Assembly: GCA_029266615.1 (NCBI GenBank) | Contig: JAQSWN010000004.1 | Coordinates: 1 to 61,442, forward strand | Source of the DNA: Polyangiaceae bacterium | GTDB taxonomy: Bacteria > Myxococcota_A > Polyangia > Polyangiales > Polyangiaceae | Reading direction: 5' to 3' | DNA length: 61,442 nt | Shown here: positions 17,617-26,932 of the stretch, piece after piece | Position numbering within the stretch: the stretch's first letter is position 1 | Layout: the number at the start of each line of letters is the position of its first letter | Position numbers and translations under genes: made by a program | The notes under the pieces: generated by a model | What the model was told of the DNA's origin: nothing | Seen by the model: the letters and a program-made list of their open reading frames with translations, nothing else | Database searches by the model: none

Positions 17617-18075
17617 CTAGTTCCAGTCGTCGATCTTGAGATCCGTGGGCGCGGGCTTGCCTTCGCCGGTTTCCGCGAGTTGCCGTAGGCTGAGCAAGAA
17701 GGTGGCCCATTTCATGCTGCAGTGAGCCATGAAGTCCACGGGCTCGCGCCAGCCCCGGTGACCGAACATCACGATCGTGTACTCGCCGCTCCGAGCGAGG
17801 TCGAACGTGACGTCCGTGCCGAGCCACTCGGACGGGCCGGCGGTGAATCGCCAGTGCACGCTGCGGTTTGGTTCCAGCTTGCTGAGCGCGAAGTCCATCT
17901 GGCCCTTTTCTTCGCCTGTCGGGGTGCGAAACACGACGTTGATGCTTCCCGCGGGCTTGGACTCGCCCGTTGTCTCCCGCGTCCACCAGCCCGCGACTCC
18001 CTCTACGGTCGAGACGGCGGCGTAAACCTTCTCTAGCGGGGCCTTGATTCCGATCCTGTGAATGATGTCTGCCAT
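17617..18075 (-). CDS. SRPBCC (START-like, AHSA1-type) domain protein
   Basis: 152 residues from ATG 18075, with GGAG 9 nt upstream. It has the family's N-terminal I-x-APxEKVYAAVST helix-grip start, a GWWT motif and a long C-terminal helix with a basic-aromatic face (FMAHCSMKWATFLLSLRQL). These proteins form a deep hydrophobic pocket for lipids or small ligands, and no substrate can be predicted. Monocistronic by spacing. Confidence 0.88.
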   Translation of the reverse strand: MADIIHRIGIKAPLEKVYAAVSTVEGVAGWWTRETTGESKPAGSINVVFRTPTGEEKGQMDFALSKLEPNRSVHWRFTAGPSEWLGTDVTFDLARSGEYTIVMFGHRGWREPVDFMAHCSMKWATFLLSLRQLAETGEGKPAPTDLKIDDWN

Positions 18076-18165
18076 GGGATTGTCTCCAGTCGTTCGAGGC
18101 AGCGTTCGTAACGCCGGAGGACCGAAGCCGGGGAGTAACAAGGCCGGCGCGTTTCCGGCCTCTCT

Positions 18166-19353
18166 TCATTCCCGCGGCAGAAAGCGAAAAGAGCCGTCGG
18201 CCGGCACGTAGCCATCGCAGCCGCCGCCGGACAACGCGAGGCGGCGCTGCGTGGCGTCGAAGCGCACCTCCACGCGTTGGCGAGCCGAGAAGCTGACGGC
18301 GGCGAGCAGCGCGGCGCTCTCGGCCTCGTACACGGCCACGGTCGTGGTGCCTGCGCCGCTGATGCAAACGCCATTTTCCGGCTCCGCCTGGGGGATCGGG
18401 CGGCCGGGGAGCTGCATCAGCTCATCATCCTCCAGGGTAACGACGGCGAACGCGCCGTCCTGCTTCCACTCCGGCGTCACCGCGCCGCGGCAGGTCGCCG
18501 GCCACGCGCCAACTCGCGCCAAGTCCACGAAGAAGCGGCTGGTTCCGGTGGGCGCAATCCAACCACGGTTGTAGCTGAACCACGAATACTCGAACGTGGA
18601 AGTCCATGGACCCGCGCCGGGGCAACCGTGGCTCTTGTCTGGATCCGCAGCCGAGTAGGAGCTTTCGAGGCACGCGCTGCGTCGCGCTTCGGCGCTCGAT
18701 ATGTCCGAGCTTTCGCAGCGTTGGAGCTGTACGCACACCCCCGGCCAGCCCGAGACGTTGGTCGGTGTCGAGCTCGCTCGGCGCTTGCCGACCTCCCCGA
18801 CGCAGGCCGACCGCGCTCCGAGCTTTGCGCGCACCGTCTTGTTCTCGCGCCGAGCGAGGGAGCGCGCTAGCGCGGCGCGCTCGGCTTCGCTGTCGCTCCG
18901 ACGTTCGAACAGCGTTGCCAGGTTGAACCACGCTTGCGCTTCCAGAGCCGCGTCGTCGCTGGCCGTCCCCGCGAGCAGGAGGCGCTCCGCTTCTTCATCA
19001 CTCTCGCCCAGGTGTGTGAGCTGGAGGTAGCCAAGCTCCACCAGCGGCTGCAAGTGCACGGTTTGGCCAGCGCCGGAAGCGCGGAGAAACTCCGCTTTCG
19101 CCTGCTCGACCTGTCCGTCGGCTTGCAGCTTGCGAGCCCGCGCCAGAGCCGCACGGCTCGCCGTGTCCAACGACGGAGCGGGCGGACGCGCGGACCCGAG
19201 CTCGGGCGGAGCCAGGGGCGCGGCGAACGTCACGGAAGCGGACGGGGCCGGGCTCGGTGAGCGAGATGCCTCCGGCTTCGCGCTCGGCGCGGACGAGCGC
19301 GAGCGGCAGGCCGACATCGCGAACAACGCCGCGATGACGACGACGCCTTTCAT
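18166..19353 (-). CDS. Lipoprotein with TPR-like helices
   Basis: 395 residues from ATG 19353. The signal peptide ends at FAMSAC (Cys16). A Ser/Pro/Ala linker leads into TPR-like helices (about 65-170, A-RARKLQADGQVEQAKAEFLRA then LVELGYLQLTHLGESDEEAE). The C-terminal 200 residues are Cys-containing and beta-rich with a Trp/Tyr-rich stretch (FEYSWFSYNRGWIAP). Function unknown. Its ATG overlaps the stop of the FAD oxidoreductase gene (19350-19353), so the two are coupled. Confidence 0.68.
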   Translation of the reverse strand: MKGVVVIAALFAMSACRSRSSAPSAKPEASRSPSPAPSASVTFAAPLAPPELGSARPPAPSLDTASRAALARARKLQADGQVEQAKAEFLRASGAGQTVHLQPLVELGYLQLTHLGESDEEAERLLLAGTASDDAALEAQAWFNLATLFERRSDSEAERAALARSLARRENKTVRAKLGARSACVGEVGKRRASSTPTNVSGWPGVCVQLQRCESSDISSAEARRSACLESSYSAADPDKSHGCPGAGPWTSTFEYSWFSYNRGWIAPTGTSRFFVDLARVGAWPATCRGAVTPEWKQDGAFAVVTLEDDELMQLPGRPIPQAEPENGVCISGAGTTTVAVYEAESAALLAAVSFSARQRVEVRFDATQRRLALSGGGCDGYVPADGSFRFLPRE

Positions 19354-20867
19354 TCGATGTCCTTCGCCGCGATGCGCGCGGCATTGTACCCGCACATCCC
19401 GTGCACTCCGGCGCCGGGGTGAGCGTAGCTCGAGCAAAGGTACAGGCGGCGCACGGGCATGCGGTAGCGAAAGTAGGGAAATACGGGGCGAAACAGCAGC
19501 TGGCGGTTCCAAGCGTTAGAGCCGCCGCCCAGGTCGCCGCCGATGAGATTGGCGTTCATCCGCTCGAGATCCGGCGGCGCATGGATCTTGCGCCCCAATA
19601 CGAGCCCGCGAAACCCGGGCGCGAGACCTTCGATACGCGAAACGACGCGATCCGCGAAGGCTTCCCGCGCTTGGTCCCAGCCTTCCCGAAGCTCGGAGGG
19701 CACTCGTGAATACACGTACAACGTGTGCGCGTTGTCTGGCGCCCGCGTGCGGTCGCACAAGCTCTGCTGCCCGATGACCAGGTACGGCCGCTCCGGTAGA
19801 GCGCCGCTGCGGACCTCCCGCACGAAACGCGACAGGTCGTCCAAGCTCTCGGCCGCGTGAACGACGGCGCTCAATCGCGCCTCCGGCACTTTCCACGGCA
19901 CGGGGCCGCTCAGCGCAAAGTCCAGCTTGAATGTGCCGAAGCCGAGCGGGAAGTTCCGCATCTTGCGGAGCACGAAGCCAGGTTGGTGCTTACCCTCCAG
20001 CAAATCCAAGCACAGGCTCGGCGCGGACGTGTCGGCCAGCACGGCCCTCGCGGCACGAATTTCTTCGCCGCCATCCAGCGTGACCGCGACCGCGCGTCCG
20101 TCCCGCACCACGACGCGCCGCACCCGGGCCCCGAGTCGAAGACGCCCGCCTTGCCGCTCCAGCACCGTGACCATAGCGTTCGTGAGCGCTTGAGCGCCGC
20201 CACGTGGCACCGCGTAGCCGCCCGTCGAGGCGGTGAGGCCGAGCATGTAGCCGAGCGCGGAGCCGAACCAATCGTCGGGTCCGACGTCCACGTGGAGCGC
20301 GAGCGCGGGCAGTACCCGCCGCGCCGGCTCACTCTCGAAGAGGTGTTGGGAGAGCCGCCGCCCGCTGCGTGCGAACATGCTGGCGATGCGCAGCAGGTTG
20401 CCGGCGCCGAGACGTAGCAACGGCGCGAGGGCCGGGAAAGGATCCATGAGTGCCTCCAAGAGGCGTGGCTCGACTGACCGGTGGAACGTCGCGAGCTTGC
20501 GCCATGCCGCGCCGTCCCGGTCACTACCGAAGTGGCTGGCGGTCAGCTCCGGATCGCGTGCGATGACGGCGTGAGTGCCGTCCAGCGCGGGGTGGCAGCT
20601 CTCGATCGCCGCGTTCTGCCAGGTTACGCCCGCGCCTTCCAAGTCCAGCGCCATGAAGGCGGGGCTGGTGCGCCCGAAAGGAAAAAATCCTGCCCCGACG
20701 TCGTGCACGAAGCCGGGCAGGGTCGATTCCTCGCTGCCCAAGGCGCCGCCCGGCCGTCGGGGGTTCGCCTCCAGCACCAGCACGCGATGGCCGCGTTTGG
20801 CCAGGGTGCACGCTGCGGTCAGGCCGTTCGGGCCCGACCCAATCACCACGATGTCGGGGTCCTTCAA
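19350..20867 (-). CDS. FAD-dependent phytoene desaturase-like oxidoreductase
   Basis: 505 residues of the CrtI/amine-oxidase-like superfamily. The N-terminal Rossmann motif GSGPNG (10-15) leads to the acidic LVLEAN strand end, with GALGSEE and GFVHDVGAGFFP close by, where FAD binds. The C-terminal SSYAHPGAGVHGMCGYNAAR block is the second flavin-contact region of phytoene dehydrogenase-like proteins. The substrate is unknown: no carotenoid synthesis genes are in the window, so a carotenoid role is not supported here. It is the first gene of a coupled pair with a lipoprotein. Confidence 0.85.
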   Translation of the reverse strand: MKDPDIVVIGSGPNGLTAACTLAKRGHRVLVLEANPRRPGGALGSEESTLPGFVHDVGAGFFPFGRTSPAFMALDLEGAGVTWQNAAIESCHPALDGTHAVIARDPELTASHFGSDRDGAAWRKLATFHRSVEPRLLEALMDPFPALAPLLRLGAGNLLRIASMFARSGRRLSQHLFESEPARRVLPALALHVDVGPDDWFGSALGYMLGLTASTGGYAVPRGGAQALTNAMVTVLERQGGRLRLGARVRRVVVRDGRAVAVTLDGGEEIRAARAVLADTSAPSLCLDLLEGKHQPGFVLRKMRNFPLGFGTFKLDFALSGPVPWKVPEARLSAVVHAAESLDDLSRFVREVRSGALPERPYLVIGQQSLCDRTRAPDNAHTLYVYSRVPSELREGWDQAREAFADRVVSRIEGLAPGFRGLVLGRKIHAPPDLERMNANLIGGDLGGGSNAWNRQLLFRPVFPYFRYRMPVRRLYLCSSYAHPGAGVHGMCGYNAARIAAKDIE

Positions 20868-20932
20868 TCCGAACCGAGCCTAGCTCAAGCCTCTCGGCTT
20901 GCCGACTCGCCGAAGCTTCGCTAAGCGGGCAC

Positions 20933-21457
20933 GTGCCCAAAAAGTCAAAACCGACGGCTCCGCTCCTGCCCCTCACCGGGAAGCAGAAGAGCTATTTGCG
21001 CTCACTCGCGCACAAACTGAAGCCCGTCGTCCAGGTGGGGCACCAGGGCGTGACCCCGGGCGTGCTCGCGGCAATGGACGTGGCGCTCGACCGTCACGAG
21101 CTCATCAAGGTGAAGGTGGCCGGGGAGGCCGAAGTGGACGCCGCAGAAATCGGCCCCCAGCTCGAGAAGGCGACGAAGAGCCAAGTCGCGCAGGTCATCG
21201 GGCACACGCTGGTCGTCTACCGGCGCCGCAAGGAGAACCCGAAGATCGTCCTCCCCAAGGACAAGCCGAAGCGAGCCTCGGCGCAGGCCGCCTCCGCCAA
21301 GGGCCCCGTGGCGGACGATTCGGATGAGGACGGTGACGAGCTCGAGGACGACGACGCGCTCGGAGACGACGACGACGAGGCTGCAGACGACGACGAGGAT
21401 CTCGAAGACGACGAAGACGACGACGAGGATCTCGAAGACGACGAAGAAGAGGAGTAA
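20933..21457 (+). CDS. yhbY: YhbY/CRM-domain RNA-binding protein with acidic tail
   Basis: 174 residues from GTG 20933. Residues about 12-107 are a CRM (YhbY) domain: LTGKQKSYLRSLAHKL, the G-H-Q-G loop (VQVGHQGVTP), IKVKV, and IGHTLVVYRRR. YhbY associates with pre-50S ribosomal particles in E. coli. The remaining 60 residues are almost only Asp and Glu, an unusual addition to this small protein, and include a 10-residue duplication encoded by a 30-bp tandem repeat. It lies 9 bp before oligoribonuclease, probably in one operon for RNA metabolism. Confidence 0.9.
   Translation: MPKKSKPTAPLLPLTGKQKSYLRSLAHKLKPVVQVGHQGVTPGVLAAMDVALDRHELIKVKVAGEAEVDAAEIGPQLEKATKSQVAQVIGHTLVVYRRRKENPKIVLPKDKPKRASAQAASAKGPVADDSDEDGDELEDDDALGDDDDEAADDDEDLEDDEDDDEDLEDDEEEE
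21391..21450. repeat. 30-bp tandem duplication inside the acidic tail
   Basis: 21391-21420 and 21421-21450 are identical at 29 of 30 positions and encode DDEDLEDDED-type decapeptides in frame. The near identity at DNA level suggests a recent slippage event. Confidence 0.9.
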
Positions 21458-21466
21458 GGTGAAGAC

Positions 21467-22045
21467 GTGGCGAAGAAGTCGACGCAGGAGCGCGTAGCGC
21501 GCGTACAAGCCGCATCCAACCTAGCCTGGCTCGATCTCGAGATGACCGGGCTCGATCCGCAGAAGGACGTCATCCTCCAAGCGGCCCTCATCGTCACGGA
21601 CGCTCAGCTCAACGTGCTGGAAGAGTTCGTCTGTGACATCTGGCAGCCGGACGCGGCGCTCCAGCGAATGGTCCCGTTCGTGAAGGAGATGCACGAAACG
21701 ACCGGGCTAACCGAGCGCGTTCGCAAGTCCAAGCTGGACTTGATGGTCGCGGAGCGGAAGCTCTTGGAGCGCGTCGCCGGCTGGTGCGCTTACCCTGCCG
21801 TTTTGTGCGGTAACACCATCGGGCAGGACAAGCGCTTCGTGGACCAGTGGATGCCGGGGCTCGCCGGCTACCTGAGCTACCGGACGATCGACGTCACGTC
21901 GCTCAAGCTGCTCACCAAGGCTTGGTACGGAGAAGAAGCCGTGTACGACAAGCCGGTCAAAGGCGAGCACGACGCTCTCGTTGACATCAAAAACTCCATC
22001 GCCGAGCTCTCGCACTACCGGGCGACGGTCTTCAAAGCTCCCTGA
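21467..22045 (+). CDS. orn: Oligoribonuclease
   Basis: 192 residues, a DEDDh 3'-5' exonuclease that clears 2-5 nt RNAs and pGpG, the linear product of c-di-GMP breakdown. Catalytic residues are visible: Asp23 and Glu25 in WLDLEMTGLD, Asp121 in GNTIGQDKRF, and His168 and Asp173 in HDALVDIKNSIAEL. The length is typical. GTG 21467 follows AAGGTGA. Its last 31 bp overlap the end of the convergent vWA gene. Confidence 0.95.
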   Translation: MAKKSTQERVARVQAASNLAWLDLEMTGLDPQKDVILQAALIVTDAQLNVLEEFVCDIWQPDAALQRMVPFVKEMHETTGLTERVRKSKLDLMVAERKLLERVAGWCAYPAVLCGNTIGQDKRFVDQWMPGLAGYLSYRTIDVTSLKLLTKAWYGEEAVYDKPVKGEHDALVDIKNSIAELSHYRATVFKAP

Positions 22046-23940
22046 GCGCCCCGCAGCCGCTTGGCCTCGTCCACCAGGGCGAGGAACTCGCGACGGTCAC
22101 CGTGGCCGTCGCGGCCCAAAGCGCCCGCAGCGAGCGCCCGCGCGCTATCTAGTGAGCTCTGCTTCACGCCCGGGGAGCCGCGGAGCAGGAGCGCAACGTT
22201 CGCGACCGCTACCGCGAAGCGGTAGTCGTCCGACGCTTGCTCGATGGGCTTGCTGTCGTCGGCGACGACGACGCTGAATTTCGTGCTCACGTCGCCTTGC
22301 GGCTGTTTGTAGCGAACGCTGACCGTCATCAGCTCGCCGGAGTTGGCCGCCGCCGAGGGCGCGCCGGGCGCCTGGTACTTGAGCGGACCGACGGGAGGGG
22401 CCGTCGCCGCGACGGGCGCGCCTTGGGGCACGATTTCGTAGAGGGCGGTAACGGTGTGGCCCGCGCCGATCTCCCCCGCGTCTTTCTTGTCGTCGTTGAA
22501 GTCCTCTTTGGCGAGCAGGCGGTTCTCGTAGCCGATGAGCTTGTAGCTCGCGACTTTCAGCGGGTTCATCTCCACCTGCAGCTTCACGTCTTTGGCGATG
22601 GTGACCAGCGTCGAGCCGGCTTCGCGCACGAGCACCTTGCGAGCCTCCGCGAGCGTGTCCACGTAGGCGTAGTTGCCGTTGCCCTTGTCGGCCAGCATCT
22701 CCATCGTACTGTCTTTGGTGGAGCCGGTGCCGAAGCCGAGCACGGTCAAAAACACGCCGCTCTTGCGCTTCTCTTCGATGAGTCGGGTGAGCTCGCCTTC
22801 GCTCGTCGTGCCGACGTTGAAGTCGCCGTCGGTCGCCAAGATGACGCGATTGATGCCGCCCTTTTTGAATTGCTGCTGCGCGACCGAATACGCGAGCGCA
22901 ATCCCGGCGCCTCCGTTCGTGGAGCCACCCGCCTCGAGGCCGTCCAGGGCTTTGAGGATCTTCCCGCGCTCCCGGCCTGACGTCGCGGGGAGCACGAGCC
23001 CAGAGTTGCCGGCATAGACGACGATCGCGATGGAGTCTTGCGGGCGCAGTCCGTCCGTCATCATCGAGAGGCCGCGCTTGACGAGCGGCAACTTGTCTGC
23101 AGCCATCATGCTGCCCGAGACGTCCAGCAAGAAAACGAGGTTGCGTGGCGGCACGTTCTCGACGGTCATTTCCTGGCCTTTGATGCCAACGCGCACCAGA
23201 TTGTGGGCGGCGTTCCACGGACACGACGTCACCTCCGTGCTCACTGCGAACGGCGCGTTGCCCGTCGGCTTGGCGTAGTCATAAGCGAAGTAGTTGACCC
23301 ACTCCTCGACCCGAATCGCATCCTTGGGCGGGAGGCTCCCCTCCGCCAGGAACCGCCGGGAGCTCGAGTAGCTCGCCGTATCCACGTCGACCGAGAAGGT
23401 GCTGAGGGGCTGGCTCGCCACCGTAAGAAACGGGTTGTCCACGATGGGGGCGTAGCTCTCGGTGTTCGTCTCCGCGTCGCGTTGAATCGGCGCGCTGGTC
23501 CCGGCGGGGCGGGGCGCGAGAACGCCGCCGCGGACCGGCGCTTTCATGGCCTGCGATCCGCCGAGGCGACCGGAGCCGGCGCCGAAACCCTGGCCGTAGC
23601 CACCTCCGCCTACTCCGACACCGCTGAGTCCCAGACCCTTCGCGGGTGCAGCTGCCTTCTGCTCTCTCGCGACCGCTGCGGGCGGGGACGCGGGAGCGCT
23701 CTCGAGCTTCTTACCATCGGGCGCGTCCGTAAGCGGTGCCGGTGGCAGGGCGGGCTCAGGCGCGGCCACGACTGCTTCCGTTATGAGCGGAGCCGGGTCT
23801 GTCTGGCTGCTTTCGCTGCTCGGCGCCGGCCGGCTCGGCACGCTGCGGGTGCACGCGGCGAGCAGGGAAAGGGCGACGAGTCCTACGATAGGCCTCCGAA
23901 AACGCGCAAGAATACCCGACGGCGACACCACGGCAGCCAT
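22015..23940 (-). CDS. Lipoprotein with von Willebrand factor A domain (YfbK-like)
   Basis: 641 residues. The signal peptide ends at LLAAC (Cys30). A Pro/Ala/Gly linker runs to about residue 145, then the YfbK/DUF3520-type N-terminal region (TFSVDVDTASYSSSRRFL, VEEWVNYFAYDY). The vWA domain follows with an intact metal-binding MIDAS site DVSGSM (273-278) and T-D-G-D-F further on. The C-terminal part matches the family's trailing domain. Members are secreted or anchored proteins for adhesion or complex assembly. It ends 31 bp inside the convergent orn gene. Confidence 0.88.
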   Translation of the reverse strand: MAAVVSPSGILARFRRPIVGLVALSLLAACTRSVPSRPAPSSESSQTDPAPLITEAVVAAPEPALPPAPLTDAPDGKKLESAPASPPAAVAREQKAAAPAKGLGLSGVGVGGGGYGQGFGAGSGRLGGSQAMKAPVRGGVLAPRPAGTSAPIQRDAETNTESYAPIVDNPFLTVASQPLSTFSVDVDTASYSSSRRFLAEGSLPPKDAIRVEEWVNYFAYDYAKPTGNAPFAVSTEVTSCPWNAAHNLVRVGIKGQEMTVENVPPRNLVFLLDVSGSMMAADKLPLVKRGLSMMTDGLRPQDSIAIVVYAGNSGLVLPATSGRERGKILKALDGLEAGGSTNGGAGIALAYSVAQQQFKKGGINRVILATDGDFNVGTTSEGELTRLIEEKRKSGVFLTVLGFGTGSTKDSTMEMLADKGNGNYAYVDTLAEARKVLVREAGSTLVTIAKDVKLQVEMNPLKVASYKLIGYENRLLAKEDFNDDKKDAGEIGAGHTVTALYEIVPQGAPVAATAPPVGPLKYQAPGAPSAAANSGELMTVSVRYKQPQGDVSTKFSVVVADDSKPIEQASDDYRFAVAVANVALLLRGSPGVKQSSLDSARALAAGALGRDGHGDRREFLALVDEAKRLRGAQGALKTVAR

Positions 23941-24045
23941 GCGAAACCTCCACTGTGCTGGGTTGGGCAGTAGAGACGCCGCGCAGCGCCGAAAGTTCTA
24001 ATTAAGTTGCAGGGAAGGTTCGCCGAGCGGTGGGCGTAGCCGCGA

Positions 24046-25515
24046 CTACTGCACGCAGCCTTTGGCCATGCAGCCGTAGGGAGCGCAGCAGAAGCCGATG
24101 TCGCACTTCTCGTAAGCGGTCTGGCAGGCGCCGTTCACGCAGCGTGTGTCTTGGCAGCCCGCGGGAATGGCGGCTTGCGGCAATGGCCCCCCGATGACGC
24201 CGCCGTGGCAGTCGCTATCGCGAAGGCACGCCACGCAGCCGGCTGCGCCGCAGTAGGGAGTGCTGCCGCTACAAGAAGCCGTGTGAGCGCACCGGTTGCC
24301 GACACAGGCGTCCTTGGTGCAGGGCTTCATGTCGTCGCACTGGGCCGCGCTCGTGCATTCGATGCAGCCCTTTTTCGCGTCGCACGAGTAGCCGGTCGGG
24401 CACAAGCTGTCGTTCGGCGTGTGCGTGCAGCCGCTCGGGCCGCAGTCGTCGACCGTGCAGTCGAAGGTGTCGGCGCACTCGCTCGCGGCGCAGCAAGTCG
24501 CGCAGGTTTTCGCGTCTTCGCAGCACTTGGTGCCCGTGGCGCAGTGGGTGACCTCGCACACGCCGTTCGTGCACTTGGCGGTCGCGCAGCCGCTGCTGAC
24601 GACGCAATCCGAAGCGTCCTGGCACTCGGCGCTGACGCAGTCCTTCTCCACATCGCAGTAGAAGCCTACGTCGGGGCACGTCGTGGGCGTGTGACTGCAC
24701 TGGCCGCCCTTGCACTCGTCGTAAGTGCAACGCACCTTGTCGTCGCAGTCGTTTTCATCGCAGCAAGCGCCGCAGGTCGCGCTCAATCCGTCTGCGCTCG
24801 GGCAGCACTGGCCGCTTTCGCATCGGTCCTTGAACGTGCACTTGCCGCCCTCACACGAGCCCACCTTGCACGGATCCTGACCGGCGTTGCACTGGGTGTC
24901 GGTGCAGCAATCCTCGGCGCAGCCGGTTCCCTCGCAGCACAAGGTGCCCGTCGCGCAGTAGTCATGGCGGCAGAAGTTGTCGGCACCGCACGAGTCGCCG
25001 GTGCACGCGTCGTCGTCCGCGCAGGAAACGACCGTGTCCTCCCCGGGAATCAATCCGCACGCTTGCTTCGGGCGACAGCCTTGGCCCGCCGCGCAGTAAC
25101 TGGTGGGCCCGCACTCGCCGTCGTTCGGCACGTACATGCACTGCAGCATGAAGCAGAGATTCTCGGTGCACTCCACGCCGTCGTCGCAGTCTTCGCTTCC
25201 GCAGCACTCCGCGCAGACGCCGCCGCAGCAGCGCTCCGTGCCCTCGCACTTCGGCGCCGCCGCGCACGTGCCGTCCGCCTGGCACAGGTCGGTCGTGCAC
25301 GAGTCGCCGTCGTCGCAATCCTCCGGCCCGCTGCAGCTCTTGCCGTTCTGAGCGCCCGTGCCGCTACCGCCGCTCCCATTGCTGCCGCCGACGGCGGCCA
25401 TCCCCCCCGAATCCGCCCCGACGAACTTGCTGCCACTGCACGCGCTCGCAGAAACGAGCGGTAATGCGGCTGCGAAAAACGCCAGCAGCACGAACTTGGG
25501 CTTGAAAAAGCTCAC
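24046..25515 (-). CDS. Cys-rich repeat lipoprotein (myxobacterial type)
   Basis: 489 residues with a signal peptide ending at SASAC (Cys26) and a Gly/Ser linker. The rest is a series of short Cys-rich units of the form C-xx-DCDDGxxCTxDxC...C and CCxxxxC, about 12 in all, with roughly 70 cysteines. Proteins of this style are abundant in Myxococcota and are assumed to be disulfide-stabilised surface proteins with no known activity. GAGGAG lies upstream of ATG 25515, and TATAGT around 25551-25556 could be a -10 element on this strand. Confidence 0.78.
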   Translation of the reverse strand: MSFFKPKFVLLAFFAAALPLVSASACSGSKFVGADSGGMAAVGGSNGSGGSGTGAQNGKSCSGPEDCDDGDSCTTDLCQADGTCAAAPKCEGTERCCGGVCAECCGSEDCDDGVECTENLCFMLQCMYVPNDGECGPTSYCAAGQGCRPKQACGLIPGEDTVVSCADDDACTGDSCGADNFCRHDYCATGTLCCEGTGCAEDCCTDTQCNAGQDPCKVGSCEGGKCTFKDRCESGQCCPSADGLSATCGACCDENDCDDKVRCTYDECKGGQCSHTPTTCPDVGFYCDVEKDCVSAECQDASDCVVSSGCATAKCTNGVCEVTHCATGTKCCEDAKTCATCCAASECADTFDCTVDDCGPSGCTHTPNDSLCPTGYSCDAKKGCIECTSAAQCDDMKPCTKDACVGNRCAHTASCSGSTPYCGAAGCVACLRDSDCHGGVIGGPLPQAAIPAGCQDTRCVNGACQTAYEKCDIGFCCAPYGCMAKGCVQ

Positions 25516-25632
25516 GGCGACTCTCCTCGGCTAAGTAAGAGCGCGACTATAGCAGGGGGGCGGAGCCGGTGGAAAATCGCGGCTAGGCCGGCGGCCTTTG
25601 ACGCACCGCTGCAAAACGAGGCCGCGCTGGAT

Positions 25633-26802
25633 TCATTGAATCTCTCGGCGCTCGGCGCGCCCGCTCGGGTCCACGAACAAGTACGGTGAGCCCTGGCGAT
25701 AAGTGTAAGAAAAAGACGCTGAGTTCTTGTAGCCCTCGGCCTCGTCTTCGCAGTGCGTGTGGCCGAAAATTACCAGCTTGGCGCCCGTGATCTCGCGCAC
25801 GAGCTCCGCCCCTTCGAACAGCCTCTTCACCGGCAGGCTCGAGTAGCGATCCACGCCCTTCCTCACGGATTGATGCAAGTAGAGCGCGCCCGAGAGCGCG
25901 ACCGCGCCGCCCACGACGCCGCCACCCAAACCCCCGAGCAGCATGCGCGTTGCCCCGCCGGCGACGCCCAGCGTGGCCACCACGCGATCGAAGTACAGCC
26001 GGAAGAACGTCCGCTTGAAGTCTTCGTGGGTGGGGCGCGGCAGGGCCCGGTAGAGGGCGCGCACGACCTCTGAGGGCACGCCGCTGTGGGTGGCGAAGTC
26101 GTCGAGAGCAGCTTCGCCGCGCGCCTTCTCGGCGCCCATGCGCTCGGGCACGGCGGCCTCGGCCGCGAGCCGACTGGACGTCGCGAAGTAGTGGAAGATC
26201 ATCATCGGCGCCCGCCCGCGGAAGGTCTTGACGGCGTCGGTCAGGCCCTGGAGCGGGGTCGTATGGTGAGCGTGGGCGAAGTGAAACGCGTCGTGCGGTG
26301 ACAGGAAGCGGCGGGTGAGGGCGATGCCGAGCGGCTCCGTTTCTGGGGACCACGCCGCCAGCGGATGGGCGGGCGCATTGTCCGGGTCGTAGACGTGGCC
26401 GTGCTCGACGTGGACGTCACCCCTGCGGATGAACCAGGGCTCGATGACGAGGCGCGCCTCGGCGGCCGCGCCGATGGCCTGCAGCAGTCGGTCGCGCGTC
26501 CCGCGTGTCATGACGCCGGCATCGTGGTTGCCGCTGATGAGCGTGACCGCGTGGCCGGCATCCAGGTGCCGCCGTAGCGACGTTGTCAGCGTGGGATATT
26601 CCGCCACGATGCTCGCGATCGACTCGGCCGGGTCACGACTCGGTGCGTCGAGAGAAAGATTGAAGATGTCTCCGGCTAGGACGATCTCGTGCCCGGCGTG
26701 CTGCTCGATTAACTTTGCCAGGCGTCCGGCGCTGCGTTCCGAGCCTCCACGGGTGAGGTGCACGTCACTGGCGACGACTAGCGGCTCGCTCTTTCCAAAC
26801 AT
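25633..26802 (-). CDS. Metallophosphoesterase
   Basis: 389 residues from ATG 26802; 13 extra residues upstream look non-homologous. It is a calcineurin-like phosphoesterase with all metal motifs: SDVHL, GDIFN, GNHD, a GHVYD motif and GHTHCEDEAEG. Between about 285 and 315 is a Gly/Ala-rich hydrophobic segment that could dip into a membrane. The closest theme is UDP-2,3-diacylglucosamine hydrolase-like phosphatases, but the insert and length differ, so the substrate is unknown. It diverges from the radical SAM gene across 130 bp. Confidence 0.85.
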   Translation of the reverse strand: MFGKSEPLVVASDVHLTRGGSERSAGRLAKLIEQHAGHEIVLAGDIFNLSLDAPSRDPAESIASIVAEYPTLTTSLRRHLDAGHAVTLISGNHDAGVMTRGTRDRLLQAIGAAAEARLVIEPWFIRRGDVHVEHGHVYDPDNAPAHPLAAWSPETEPLGIALTRRFLSPHDAFHFAHAHHTTPLQGLTDAVKTFRGRAPMMIFHYFATSSRLAAEAAVPERMGAEKARGEAALDDFATHSGVPSEVVRALYRALPRPTHEDFKRTFFRLYFDRVVATLGVAGGATRMLLGGLGGGVVGGAVALSGALYLHQSVRKGVDRYSSLPVKRLFEGAELVREITGAKLVIFGHTHCEDEAEGYKNSASFSYTYRQGSPYLFVDPSGRAERREIQ

Positions 26803-26932
26803 CGGCTGCGACAGTTTTTCCGTGCAACGCCAGCTGCGCAAGCCCGTTCGCGTTGTGACGCTTCCTCGGCTGCCCTTCGTTACCGTCCCGTAACGCCTGC
26901 GCCGGGCTAGACCTTCCCCCGGCGCTCTTTAC

